From positions 124,001 to 188,000 of the forward strand of contig URVB01000001.1 of the NCBI GenBank assembly GCA_900551075.1: a stretch of DNA of 64,000 bases, written 5' to 3'. The translations under genes were made by a program, and so were the position numbers. Of this stretch, positions 43,734 to 51,466 are shown one piece after another; the stretch's first letter is position 1, and each line of letters starts with the position of its first letter. The DNA comes from an uncultured Blautia sp. Its GTDB lineage: Bacteria; Bacillota; Clostridia; Lachnospirales; Lachnospiraceae. Under the pieces are notes generated by a model. That model was not told the DNA's origin and did no database searches. It saw only the letters and a program-made list of their open reading frames with translations.

Positions 43734-43785
43734 GCCCCCCTGTTAGATACTGGGGGCGAATGGTTGGTGTGGCAAGCCACACCAA
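43734..43785 (-). other. Predicted oriT of the ICE
   Basis: Two inverted repeats lie between the relaxase and the coupling-protein gene. One is GCCCCC (43734-43739) with GGGGGC (43752-43757) around TGTTAGATACTG; the other is TTGGTGTGGC (43764-43773) with GCCACACCAA (43776-43785), perfect. On the minus strand the first reads CCAGTATCTAACAGGGGGG, close to the oriT hairpin of Tn916 and ICEBs1 as I remember it. Location and structure fit the MobT nicking region. Confidence 0.75.
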
Positions 43786-43791
43786 AACAGG

Positions 43792-45195
43792 CTAGTCCGT
43801 ACCTGCGGCTTCCGCTTCGCACGCCGCCTGTCCGTCCTGCCTGTTTTGTGAGAGTATGTCTATTTCTCTTAGAAAATCGTGCCCTTTTGGTACAAGGGGA
43901 GTGTAAAACTCGGATATGACACTTGTTCCTGTATCGACGTAGCCACGTCCTTTGATCTGTTTCAGAAAAAAGTCCTTGTCTACCTCTCCGAACATCATGG
44001 AATAGCCAAGCTCTGACATACGCCCCAATGCGACACGGAAATTAAACTGGTCACGGATTCCGTCACCTAAATATTTTGCGTCTGGTCGCTGACAGGCGAG
44101 GATAAGAAAATAACCTGCCTGTCGTCCGAGCATGACTATCTGTTTGAGCTTATTTAGGACAGCGGCATTTTCCTTTGTCGTCAGCATTTCCATAAACGCC
44201 ACATATTCATCAAAAATGAGAAAATGCGGAGCAAGACCGAGATAGGCATAGTTTTCACCTGTCTTGTAATTTTCCATGAGCTTCATAGCTTCACTTCTTG
44301 CCATCATACCGTCATAGAACCTGTCAATACAGGTAGTTATATCTTCCTTTTTGTAATAGACTTCTGGCATGACAGCGGATAAATCCGCAAGGTCGGCGTT
44401 CTTAGGGTCTAGCACATACATGACCGCATTGCACTTTAGCAAAGCCTCAATCATGGTAAGGATAAAATACGTCTTACCGCCGCCAGTGCCGCCAGCAATC
44501 AGCATATGGGGGAGCTTGTCATATTCCCACCAGATATTTTTCATCAGACGCAGGCTGCCATGTTCTGCCTGTACCTCGTCAATGGTGATACGGTTTGCAA
44601 TCGTATCATAGAGCAGGACGTACTCTACATAGCTGTCCTTTAATTCTTTGGACACCAGCTCGCAGTATAAGCCTGTTTCCAGTTTCTTTTCCAAATGCAG
44701 GAGCTGGTCTTGATATTTCCCCAATGTAATTTCTGTGCGGATATGCAGCAGTCCGTGTTCCATGCGGTAATACATCTTAGGAAAGTAGATGATTTTCTCT
44801 TTCTTGCTGGTCGCTGACATATCCTTAAAGAATCCGCTGTCCTTTATGGTTTCCGATTCATACCACCCGTTTTCCAGAATCATCTTTGCCAGCTTTTGAC
44901 GGTGAAAGAGCCGCTTTACCCTGTCATACTGAAATCTGCGGTATAGGAGGGCAGCCGCCCCACAGATAAGAAATGCCGCAATGACAGAAATTATCATGTA
45001 GGGCGTGACCGTCAGATGGACGTTGTCATCTTGCAGGAAATGAACCGATTTCCAGTCCGTTGCTGCGATTGTCTTTAGGTTTAGCAGCAAGACCACCGCA
45101 AGGAACAACAGGAGCAGCGAACCAGCCGAAAAACGAAAGACCAGCGATTTATCGCTCGCTCTGATACGGTTTCCACGCTTTTGAAAATGTGGCAT
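43792..45195 (-). CDS. FtsK/SpoIIIE-type coupling protein, Tn916 Orf21
   Basis: The 467-residue DNA pump links the relaxosome to the channel. The start MPHFQKRGNRIRASDKSLVF at 45195 follows AAAGGAGG. Two N-terminal helices (~20-40 and ~60-80) precede the motor, with Walker A in HMLIAGGTGGGKTYFILTMI (~235) and Walker B in HFLIFDEYVAF (~330). It ends RQDGQAACEAEAAGTD next to oriT. Confidence 0.95.
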   Translation of the reverse strand: MPHFQKRGNRIRASDKSLVFRFSAGSLLLLFLAVVLLLNLKTIAATDWKSVHFLQDDNVHLTVTPYMIISVIAAFLICGAAALLYRRFQYDRVKRLFHRQKLAKMILENGWYESETIKDSGFFKDMSATSKKEKIIYFPKMYYRMEHGLLHIRTEITLGKYQDQLLHLEKKLETGLYCELVSKELKDSYVEYVLLYDTIANRITIDEVQAEHGSLRLMKNIWWEYDKLPHMLIAGGTGGGKTYFILTMIEALLKCNAVMYVLDPKNADLADLSAVMPEVYYKKEDITTCIDRFYDGMMARSEAMKLMENYKTGENYAYLGLAPHFLIFDEYVAFMEMLTTKENAAVLNKLKQIVMLGRQAGYFLILACQRPDAKYLGDGIRDQFNFRVALGRMSELGYSMMFGEVDKDFFLKQIKGRGYVDTGTSVISEFYTPLVPKGHDFLREIDILSQNRQDGQAACEAEAAGTD

Positions 45196-45203
45196 ATAAA
45201 ATC

Positions 45204-45248
45204 CTCCTTTCCACGAAAAAAGCAGCAAATCTTGAAGATTTACTGCTT
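45204..45248 (-). repeat. 45-bp direct repeat, copy A (terminator plus RBS block)
   Basis: Identical to 46316-46360 except one base. On the minus strand it contains an AGCAG...CTGCT hairpin with a T-run (a terminator), then GTGGAAAGGAG, the RBS of the coupling-protein gene. Together with copy B it brackets the HEPN gene. Confidence 0.88.
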
Positions 45249-45253
45249 ACATA

Positions 45254-46222
45254 CTAAATAACCCTTTTTTTATTACCATAAACCAAATTTGGATATTGTT
45301 TTTCAAAGTCCAATATTTGCTTTTTCATTAGTTTGTCTAATTGTTCTCTATTGATTCCTATTAATATTAAGACGATATATCTATATAACCAGTCCATCTT
45401 TATTGCATAAAATGCGCTATACGTCCCTTTCAAAGTTTTCTTCAGTCTGCCATTTACATGAAATACCTTATTTCTGGTTTTGACAATATGGGCAACTAAA
45501 CTTCTTTTCCTACGGTACTCGGTTATGAATATAGGCTTACCAAACTGCTCTAATATAGCCAATAGACAGCAGGCTAAAGTTTTCTTTCCCTTGATAGTAA
45601 TACTATAAGTTTGGTTACAGTTAGAACATTGTACTTGTCGATTAGTATCTCTTTCCGGCTTAATAGTCATCAGCTTTTTCTTTTCTAATTGTTTTGCAAG
45701 TGCCTCATAACATTCTGCCAGCATTGAAATCCGTACATCAACGGGTAATCCATTTATGTTATTTGCATATAATACCATTTGGTTTATGATTCCTAATTTT
45801 TGCTCCTGCTTAAGCCATCTTAAAAAATATGTTTTATAAGAATTATCATCTAATTCAAGCGGAATTTTACGCAAATTTTTTTCATTTTGAAAATATCCCA
45901 CTTCTATTTTACGAATAATATCTGTGATATTCTCATTATCAATTATACAACTTTGCAAAATATAAAAAGCACCATCAAATAAATATTCAAAGCGTCTAAT
46001 TTCCCCTATCCAATGATAGAGTATTTTTAATTCGACAAAATCATTACATTTAATTTCTATATGCTTTTCATTATGCAAATAGACAATATTAATACTATAC
46101 ATTATGTGATTTCTCTGTAGTTTCAATGTTTTTTCACCAAAATATGAATGATACTCGTTTTTTTCAGTCCAAACCAAATGCTTATATTTATTATTTTTTA
46201 TAGTCTCATATCCGCCTACCAT
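45254..46222 (-). CDS. Putative HEPN-domain RNase, ApeA-like (defence cargo)
   Basis: The 322-residue protein has a beta-rich N-terminal half, a CSNC cysteine pair (C199, C202) with C218-C219 nearby, and a helical C-terminus. The RxxxxH motif RNKVFH (R250, H255) is typical of HEPN ribonucleases. Overall layout recalls ApeA-type abortive-infection proteins (N-domain plus HEPN); identity is by motif only. RBS GGAGG 6 nt before the ATG. It is AT-rich and flanked by 45-bp direct repeats, so it was inserted into the ICE backbone between the toxin-antitoxin pair and Orf21. Confidence 0.65.
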   Translation of the reverse strand: MVGGYETIKNNKYKHLVWTEKNEYHSYFGEKTLKLQRNHIMYSINIVYLHNEKHIEIKCNDFVELKILYHWIGEIRRFEYLFDGAFYILQSCIIDNENITDIIRKIEVGYFQNEKNLRKIPLELDDNSYKTYFLRWLKQEQKLGIINQMVLYANNINGLPVDVRISMLAECYEALAKQLEKKKLMTIKPERDTNRQVQCSNCNQTYSITIKGKKTLACCLLAILEQFGKPIFITEYRRKRSLVAHIVKTRNKVFHVNGRLKKTLKGTYSAFYAIKMDWLYRYIVLILIGINREQLDKLMKKQILDFEKQYPNLVYGNKKRVI

Positions 46223-46315
46223 TTTGTTGCCTCCAAATATAATCTTAATACTAATATTAAAGGAATAGATAAATTAAATCAACTTGCTAGAGTGTTTTTA
46301 TAGCAGCACAAAAAT

Positions 46316-46360
46316 CTCCTTTCCACGAAAAAAGCAGCAAACCTTGAAGATTTACTGCTT
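46316..46360 (-). repeat. 45-bp direct repeat, copy B
   Basis: Matches copy A at 45204-45248 with a single C/T difference. Here the terminator part ends the toxin transcript, while the RBS remnant (GTGGAAAGGAG) has no start codon behind it, so this is the displaced duplicate. Confidence 0.88.
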
Positions 46361-46377
46361 TTGATCGTTCTATTCAG

Positions 46378-46692
46378 TTATAAATGTCTGTCCGTATCTC
46401 TTGCACCGTACATCAAGCGGCGTACTTCCATCACATCATCAATGACTACATAATAAATCACATAGTTTCTTACATAAATTCGATAGTAGGGATAGTCACG
46501 CTTTTTTGCAGAGCGATACGGTTCAAAGGCAACAGGATTGTTCAATCTTTCCAAAATAGCAGTTTCTACATCATCAATCAGGCGTAAAGCTGCGTCCTCA
46601 TTTTTCAAAACATTGGTAATGTAATTTGCTGTACTGATTAAATCCTGTTTAAAAAGTGGCAAATATCTAAGCTGATAGGATTTATTTTCCAT
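46378..46692 (-). CDS. RelE/ParE-family toxin
   Basis: A 104-residue toxin starting MENKSYQLRYLPLFKQDLIS, with the fold landmarks YITNVLKNEDAALRLIDDVE and YRIYVRNYVIYYVVIDDVMEVRRLMYGARD. AAGGAG lies 8 nt before ATG 46692, which overlaps the antitoxin stop by 11 nt. mRNA-cleaving RelE versus gyrase-directed ParE cannot be decided. It probably stabilises the ICE. Confidence 0.88.
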   Translation of the reverse strand: MENKSYQLRYLPLFKQDLISTANYITNVLKNEDAALRLIDDVETAILERLNNPVAFEPYRSAKKRDYPYYRIYVRNYVIYYVVIDDVMEVRRLMYGARDTDRHL

Positions 46693-46942
46693 GTACCGCA
46701 CTCCTTACATGACTGAAAACTGTTTCATGGGAAAGTCTTTCTTCTGTTGCTGCTGCCTGTCTGTCAGCCTCGTCAAGTTTCATTTCAACGCTGTCCGTCA
46801 GACTGGCATATTCTTCCAGACTTAGTACGACCATTGCACCATACCCATTTTTTGTAAGATATACGGGACTTCCGCTGTTGACAATGGTTTCAATCTCTGG
46901 AAATTTATTTCTAAGGTCAGAAACAGGGCGAATTTGTATCAT
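46682..46942 (-). CDS. Phd/YefM-family antitoxin
   Basis: The 86-residue antitoxin starts MIQIRPVSDLRNKFPEIETI at ATG 46942 (AAGGAG upstream), with the family segment PVYLTKNGYGAMVVLSLEEY and a C-terminal toxin-binding tail. First gene of the pair; likely autoregulates. Confidence 0.9.
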   Translation of the reverse strand: MIQIRPVSDLRNKFPEIETIVNSGSPVYLTKNGYGAMVVLSLEEYASLTDSVEMKLDEADRQAAATEERLSHETVFSHVRSAVHGK

Positions 46943-47023
46943 GTTCAAGCACTCCTTTCATACTATTTATTCTATCCTAATTTTATCAGAATATTATCAT
47001 AAAGGCAATGCTTTTCAGATTTT

Positions 47024-47410
47024 CTAATTTCCTTTCTTCCCTTGCTGGTTATGGTTCTGCGGATTTCCTGTTGGTTGACCGTTCTTGTTCTTCAAAACAA
47101 TATCGTCTGCCTTGATGTACCAGTCAACGTCTGCGCCTTGAAAAGTAGCGGTTGCCACCGTATCAGCCACAGGATTGATGATTTCCACCTCTGCGTTATA
47201 GTCAAATTCCTTTAACGGAACAGTGGCAGGAATACTTACCTGTATCATACGTCCCTGTTCCTTACACTTCAAATCGTAGGTGCGTTCCTTGATTTCTTCA
47301 GAAACCGTACCGTCCTCATTCTGGATATGTACCTCACGACGCAGAGCCGAGAACTTCAATACGCCGAATGTTTTTTCCTTGTCAATGATGATTCCGTTTG
47401 CTAATCTCAT
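47024..47410 (-). CDS. Tn916 Orf22-like protein (DUF961/YdcP)
   Basis: The 128-residue protein MRLANGIIIDKEKTFGVLKF resembles its neighbour and the DUF961 family. The Gln/Asn-rich tail ends NHNQQGKKGN. Part of the early transfer operon and 15 nt after the Orf23-like gene. ICEBs1 homologues help element replication (family knowledge). Confidence 0.88.
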   Translation of the reverse strand: MRLANGIIIDKEKTFGVLKFSALRREVHIQNEDGTVSEEIKERTYDLKCKEQGRMIQVSIPATVPLKEFDYNAEVEIINPVADTVATATFQGADVDWYIKADDIVLKNKNGQPTGNPQNHNQQGKKGN

Positions 47411-47425
47411 AGATTCGATACCTCC

Positions 47426-47740
47426 TTATGCTTTCACCATGTCGTCTGCTGACAGGATATAGTTTGTGAAACCTCTTGTGCCGATTTTGTAACCCTCTGC
47501 GGTAATTTTGGGATTGATAAGTTTTACCCTTTCCTCTGATTCAAAGTTCTTCTCACCAGCAGACGCAGGCAGCACAACAATAATATCATCTGCTCTCTGC
47601 ACGTCTGAATAAAGGTTAAAGCTACGGGAAACCACCGCCATGCGTCCGTTGATTCTGCGCTGTTCCACCTTATTCTCTCCTGCAAATTCTAAATGCCCGA
47701 ATGTCTTTTCCATGTTAGGGATAACGTGTTTTAATTCCAT
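47426..47740 (-). CDS. Tn916 Orf23-like protein (DUF961/YdcP)
   Basis: The 104-residue protein MELKHVIPNMEKTFGHLEFA has the paralogous core QRRINGRMAVVSRSFNLYSD and ends TNYILSADDMVKA. First gene of the conserved transfer module. The 234 bp upstream (47741-47974) contain a TCAAGGG/CCCTTGA inverted repeat around 47828-47872 and no gene. Confidence 0.88.
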   Translation of the reverse strand: MELKHVIPNMEKTFGHLEFAGENKVEQRRINGRMAVVSRSFNLYSDVQRADDIIVVLPASAGEKNFESEERVKLINPKITAEGYKIGTRGFTNYILSADDMVKA

Positions 47741-47974
47741 AATATACCTCTTTTCTTTCTATATTTTATTGATAGTGTCATTCTGCTGTTGGGACAATAT
47801 CTGTCTGCTTGTGGATTATCAAGGGCAGGCGTTGTGCATTGCACCCTTGACAATCCCCATTCAGAAAGATAAGCCATCATCAAGCAGAATTTAGCCAGAT
47901 TGTCAGATATACGCTGACTTTTTTATGATGGGCGGTGAACGGGACGTTGCTTTCATCAGCCGATACCTCCCGTA

Positions 47975-50900
47975 TTAGTCAGCTTTCTTTTTATAAAATC
48001 TTTTATAGGCTGCGAAGATAAGACCAGCACTGGAAATTCCAAGCATAGCCAACAGTGCGGTTAAAGGTGTATTGTCACCTGTTTTTGGAGAGCTGCCAGC
48101 TCTGCTAGGTGTTTCTGGCGTATCGGATTCCTCTGGTGTGACAGGGGATTCTGGTTGTTCCTTGACGGTCACGGTTTGTCCCTCGTCGTTAATGTCTTTA
48201 TGTTCCGCTACCTTGATAGGCTCGTCTGGATTCGTCACGTCGTATAATTCTTCAAAAGTGACAAGCTCTTTGCCTGCAAGTTCGCTGGCATTGAAAGTAA
48301 ATTCAATCTGAACCTCCATCTTGCTGTCCGTTGCGGTAAACGTAAGGTCATTTTCCACAGGCTTTCCATCAATCAATAGCTGTGCATTTTCAGATTTTAT
48401 CATCTGCCAGCCTTTGAGCTGGTACTGTGTGCCTGTTTCCAGACCGTCCAAAGTGACAGTATCGACGATAGTTACCTCTTTGTCGGCATTGATGGTCTTT
48501 TCACCAGTCGCCTTGTCACTGGCAGTCGTGTGCATAGTGATGATACGCTCTGTGATTGTCACAGTCTGCCCCTCGTCCTCAATGTCCTTGTGTTCCGCTA
48601 CCTTAATAGGTTCGTCTGGATTCGTCACGTCATATAATTCCTCAAAAGTGACAAGTTCCTTGCCTGCAAGCTCGCTGGCATTGAAAGTAAATTCAATCTG
48701 AACCTCCATCTTACTGTCTGTTGCGGTAAACGTAAGGTCATTTTCCACTGGTTTTCCATCAACAAGTAGCTGTGCATTTTCAGATTTTATCATCTGCCAG
48801 CCTTTAAGCTGGTACTTTGTACCTTTTTTCAGACCGTCTAAAGTAACGGTATCAACGATAGTCACACTTTTACCAGCGACGATTGATTTTTCACCTGTTG
48901 CTTTATCAGCAGCAGTTGTATGGATAGTGATTTCTGGTTCATATTCATCTGTCAGCGTACCTAAGTCAATCACGGTCTTATCTCTTGAAACCACCACATC
49001 AAAAGCAGGAATCAGCGTCATTCCCTTATTGGAATCACAGCGCAATTCCTCAATCGTATAGGTATCGTAAGGTAAAGCCCCTTTGCTGTCGTCTGGTGCG
49101 GAAGTGCCGAACCAGATACCGTCCTCGCTGGTCTTTCCCTCATTGGTATTCTGTGTATGGGAAACCCAGTCAGCAGAAGTTGAGAACTGACCGTTTGCGT
49201 CCGTCACGATAACATGACTTTCACCAGTCGTCTTGCTTGTGATCCTAAACGGAACATTCGCAAGACGCTTATGTGTGCCAGCAGCGATTTTCACGCCCTC
49301 AATGTCGCCACGCTTAATCTGGTTGTAAATGGAATGTTCTTCATCTGTTAAATCAACGATTTTCCCATTTTCTGTGATTTCAAATTCAACCGCTTTTGCA
49401 CCGTCTGTCAAATATCCCTCTGGTGCGCTGGTTTCTTCTAAACGGTATTTTCCAAAAGGTAGGGTATCTGTATCAGTCGCAGCGATACCGTCAATCCCTG
49501 TATGGATTGTTTTTACGGTTTCGTTTTTCTTATACAGTTTGCCATCAACCAAGACAGCATTATCATTTAAGGAAATGATTGCAAAGGCAGTATCTTTTAA
49601 AATCGCTCCGCCCTGTGCTTTAGTATCTTTTGTTTCAAGGTCACGTTTCTGGATTTTCACACCGCCACGGATAACCTTGTCAGATACAAAATACTGGTTG
49701 CTGCCGCTTAATACTGCAAGCTCGCCATCTTCTGTAATCTGCGCCACATACAAGCCTTTTATCTGTTCTGAACTTCCAGCAGCCTGCATATATGCGCCCT
49801 CCAATAAGTAACCGTTTGGAGCAGACTTTTCTTCTACCGTAATAGTTCCTAGCGGCAGGCAGACTGTACCGTTTTGTGTATAGAAACTATCGCCAGATAC
49901 TTTATAGGAATCAGCTAAACGGGTGATATAGTGGATTGAATTGTCGCTGCCTTTTTCCGCTTTGGTCTTTGTCGTCCATGTGCGTGTCGGCTCTTCTGGA
50001 AGATTATCTTTTGTATAATATCCGTCGTAATACTTCCAGACAAACTCTGCACCCTCCAAACTCGCATTACCCTGTGGGTCTGCTTTGGAAGTTTCCATAT
50101 CAATCTTGAAAAGCTCAATCAAGGTAGCTGTGACTTTAGGTGTATCGCTCACTTTCAAGGTAGCTGTTTCACCAGCTTTGACCGTAAGAGTATACACGTT
50201 CTTATCTAACTGGAATCCTTTGGGAGCTTTGGTTTCTTTCACATAGTAAGTTGCAGCTTTTAGCTCCACAGTTTCAGTGCTGCCACTGTTATCTGTCGTA
50301 AGTGTGGCAAGCTGTTTTTTGCAGCTTTTATCAGCGTAGACACCATAAGTCGCACCAGCGATTGAATAGCAGTTGTTAGATTCTGTAATCCCCGTATTAC
50401 TGGAAGATTTCTGAATCTTGCCATTTCCCACAGCCAGCTTTGCGTAAAACTGTCCTATATCCTGTCCTTCGCCAGTGTAGATATAACCGTAACAGTCATA
50501 GCGTCCTTTGTTTTCTTTGACAAAGGCTTTTGCTCCTGCGAACACTTCATCTTGTACCGCTTTGGGAATTTCATCATAGGCAGCTCGCACGTTATCGCAG
50601 CCCCAGCCTAAATGAACGCTCAATCTCTGCCAGACCACTAACTGTCTTAACAGGTAGGCGTGCTGACTGCTTATCCCTTTATGACTGTCTGTGTACTGCT
50701 TGACGTATTCAATGGATAAGGCAACATCAGATATCTGGTCGGCACTCATGCGTGTGCTTGCGTCAGCTCTGGTCTTATAGCCATTTTTGAAATTTGTGTT
50801 TATATCTATGCAGTAAGCGTCCTCGCCCTCGACGGTCATATGCCCCTCGTTGAATGTTGAGCCGATAGAACCATCATTCATTACCTTTTCAACGATTCCC

Positions 50901-51025
50901 ACACGTTCCGCAGATTCCGTCCAATATTGCGTCTGTGCTGCATGAACCGCAGTAGTGGGTAATGCGGTAAAGACGGTTGCTAGGGCAAGGACACCCGTAA
51001 GCAATCGTTTTATAATCTTTATCAT
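47975..51025 (-). CDS. VaFE-repeat, thioester-domain surface protein with sortase motif
   Basis: The 1016-residue adhesin/pilin-like protein has a signal peptide (1-30, ending AVHA) and a TQXA-type thioester domain including AYCIDINTNF (~70-80). SpaA/Cna-B-like beta domains follow (KETKAPKGFQLDKNVYTL, LEETSAPEGYLTDGAK). Two near-identical ~125-residue VaFE repeats end in VTFEELYDVTNPDEPIKVAE. The anchor has the sorting signal variant SPKTG (~980), a hydrophobic helix and KKKAD. It is covalently attached to the wall. First gene of the ICE on the minus strand and preceded by an attenuator. Probably aids attachment of host or mating cells. Confidence 0.88.
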   Translation of the reverse strand: MIKIIKRLLTGVLALATVFTALPTTAVHAAQTQYWTESAERVGIVEKVMNDGSIGSTFNEGHMTVEGEDAYCIDINTNFKNGYKTRADASTRMSADQISDVALSIEYVKQYTDSHKGISSQHAYLLRQLVVWQRLSVHLGWGCDNVRAAYDEIPKAVQDEVFAGAKAFVKENKGRYDCYGYIYTGEGQDIGQFYAKLAVGNGKIQKSSSNTGITESNNCYSIAGATYGVYADKSCKKQLATLTTDNSGSTETVELKAATYYVKETKAPKGFQLDKNVYTLTVKAGETATLKVSDTPKVTATLIELFKIDMETSKADPQGNASLEGAEFVWKYYDGYYTKDNLPEEPTRTWTTKTKAEKGSDNSIHYITRLADSYKVSGDSFYTQNGTVCLPLGTITVEEKSAPNGYLLEGAYMQAAGSSEQIKGLYVAQITEDGELAVLSGSNQYFVSDKVIRGGVKIQKRDLETKDTKAQGGAILKDTAFAIISLNDNAVLVDGKLYKKNETVKTIHTGIDGIAATDTDTLPFGKYRLEETSAPEGYLTDGAKAVEFEITENGKIVDLTDEEHSIYNQIKRGDIEGVKIAAGTHKRLANVPFRITSKTTGESHVIVTDANGQFSTSADWVSHTQNTNEGKTSEDGIWFGTSAPDDSKGALPYDTYTIEELRCDSNKGMTLIPAFDVVVSRDKTVIDLGTLTDEYEPEITIHTTAADKATGEKSIVAGKSVTIVDTVTLDGLKKGTKYQLKGWQMIKSENAQLLVDGKPVENDLTFTATDSKMEVQIEFTFNASELAGKELVTFEELYDVTNPDEPIKVAEHKDIEDEGQTVTITERIITMHTTASDKATGEKTINADKEVTIVDTVTLDGLETGTQYQLKGWQMIKSENAQLLIDGKPVENDLTFTATDSKMEVQIEFTFNASELAGKELVTFEELYDVTNPDEPIKVAEHKDINDEGQTVTVKEQPESPVTPEESDTPETPSRAGSSPKTGDNTPLTALLAMLGISSAGLIFAAYKRFYKKKAD
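48171..48932 (-). repeat. Two near-identical ~375-bp repeats encoding VaFE domains
   Basis: The halves encode the same KATGEKxI...TIVDTVTLDGL...YQLKGWQMIKSENAQLL series with few changes, mostly at third codon positions. Recombination between them could change the domain number. Confidence 0.8.
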
Positions 51026-51054
51026 AATTTTCTGATTCTCCTTTCGATTTTAGG

Positions 51055-51086
51055 GTAAAAAAATAGACGCTCATTTCTGAACGTCT
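51055..51086 (-). terminator. Leader terminator/attenuator before the VaFE gene
   Basis: On the minus strand AGACGTTCA pairs with TGAGCGTCT (51078-51086 with 51065-51073, one T-G pair) around GAAA, followed by a run of seven T. It lies 30 nt upstream of the VaFE start and downstream of the ICE right end, so transcription from outside would be stopped or attenuated. Confidence 0.72.
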
Positions 51087-51219
51087 TAGTTGTTGAAACC
51101 ATTGGAACTATGCAGGATAGTCTGTTTCATCTTCATTTCTTATGTTTTTGTTCTTATGCAATCGCAGCAAGAAAACGCCTGTCCCACACAAAACAGCGTG
51201 TTTTCAAGGGTTTTTAGCT

Positions 51220-51265
51220 ATGTTGTTCTTACAAGGTCGCAGCAGAGCAGAAAGCCCGTTCCACA
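51220..51265 (+). other. attR of element 2 (ICE)
   Basis: The element arm 51220-51244 mirrors the left arm (ATGTTGTTCTTACA against TGTAAAGACAACAT). The core GA is at 51245-51246 in GCAGA and cotJC continues GCAGAAAGCC. The arm end lies 25 nt from the GA. Confidence 0.82.
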
Positions 51266-51366
51266 TACGACAACATCCTCCGTGTAGTAAGGGATATTCC
51301 GGAGGTCGCAGATCCGATCAAATTCCTCCGCGCCAGAGAGGTCGTACACTTCCAGAGATTCGGTGA
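51247..51366 (+). CDS. cotJC: cotJC segment 3 of 4
   Basis: Gives the last base of codon 136 and residues 137-175 plus two bases of codon 176: QKARSTYDNILRVVRDIPEV, ADPIKFLRAREVVHFQRFG. It contains Mn ligand H170 and the E167-x2-H170 motif. Only 120 bp separate the ICE from element 3. No start codon or RBS of its own; it cannot be expressed unless both flanking elements leave. Confidence 0.92.
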   Translation, partial: AESPFHIRQHPPCSKGYSGGRRSDQIPPRQRGRTLPEIR

Positions 51367-51392
51367 AGCAAAGAGCAGTTATACAAACATAC
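51345..51392 (+). other. attL of element 3
   Basis: The junctions share TTCGGTGAAGC (51359-51369 and 58189-58199), with the GA core at 51365-51366. The arm 51367-51392 contains AGTTATACAAACATAC, an imperfect inverted match without gaps to the right arm (AGTTATGTAAGCATAC on the minus strand). Distance from GA to the arm end is 26 nt on both sides. Confidence 0.82.
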
Positions 51393-51466
51393 GATTTAAG
51401 AAATGTGTATAGAAATTTCTGCTGACAGCAGCAATTCTCCATCCATACACAAAGGTTAGCGCTCGT

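Larger units (their letters stand above)
26152..51246 (-). mobile_element. Element 2: 25.1-kb Tn916-family ICE in cotJC
   Basis: An integrative and conjugative element bounded by GA cores with inverted arms, between cotJC segments 2 and 3. The Tn916 backbone (Orf23, 22, 21, 20, 19, 17, 16, 15, 14, 13, 9, 8, 7) runs right to left, but the tyrosine integrase/xis module is replaced by a serine recombinase as in Tn5397. No tet(M) is present. Cargo: VaFE surface protein, toxin-antitoxin pair, HEPN gene, an AT-rich unknown gene, two ArdA, a two-component system with lipoprotein, and a KTR protein. The Orf7 gene is frameshifted, so mobility may be reduced. Confidence 0.93.

Noticed and set aside
51158..51200. 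Partial resemblance of the ICE right end (TCGCAGCAAGAAAACGCC) to the adjoining cotJC segment
   Set aside because: The match is short and gapped and does not translate to CotJC; most likely chance or a recombinase-binding similarity, not a second gene copy.
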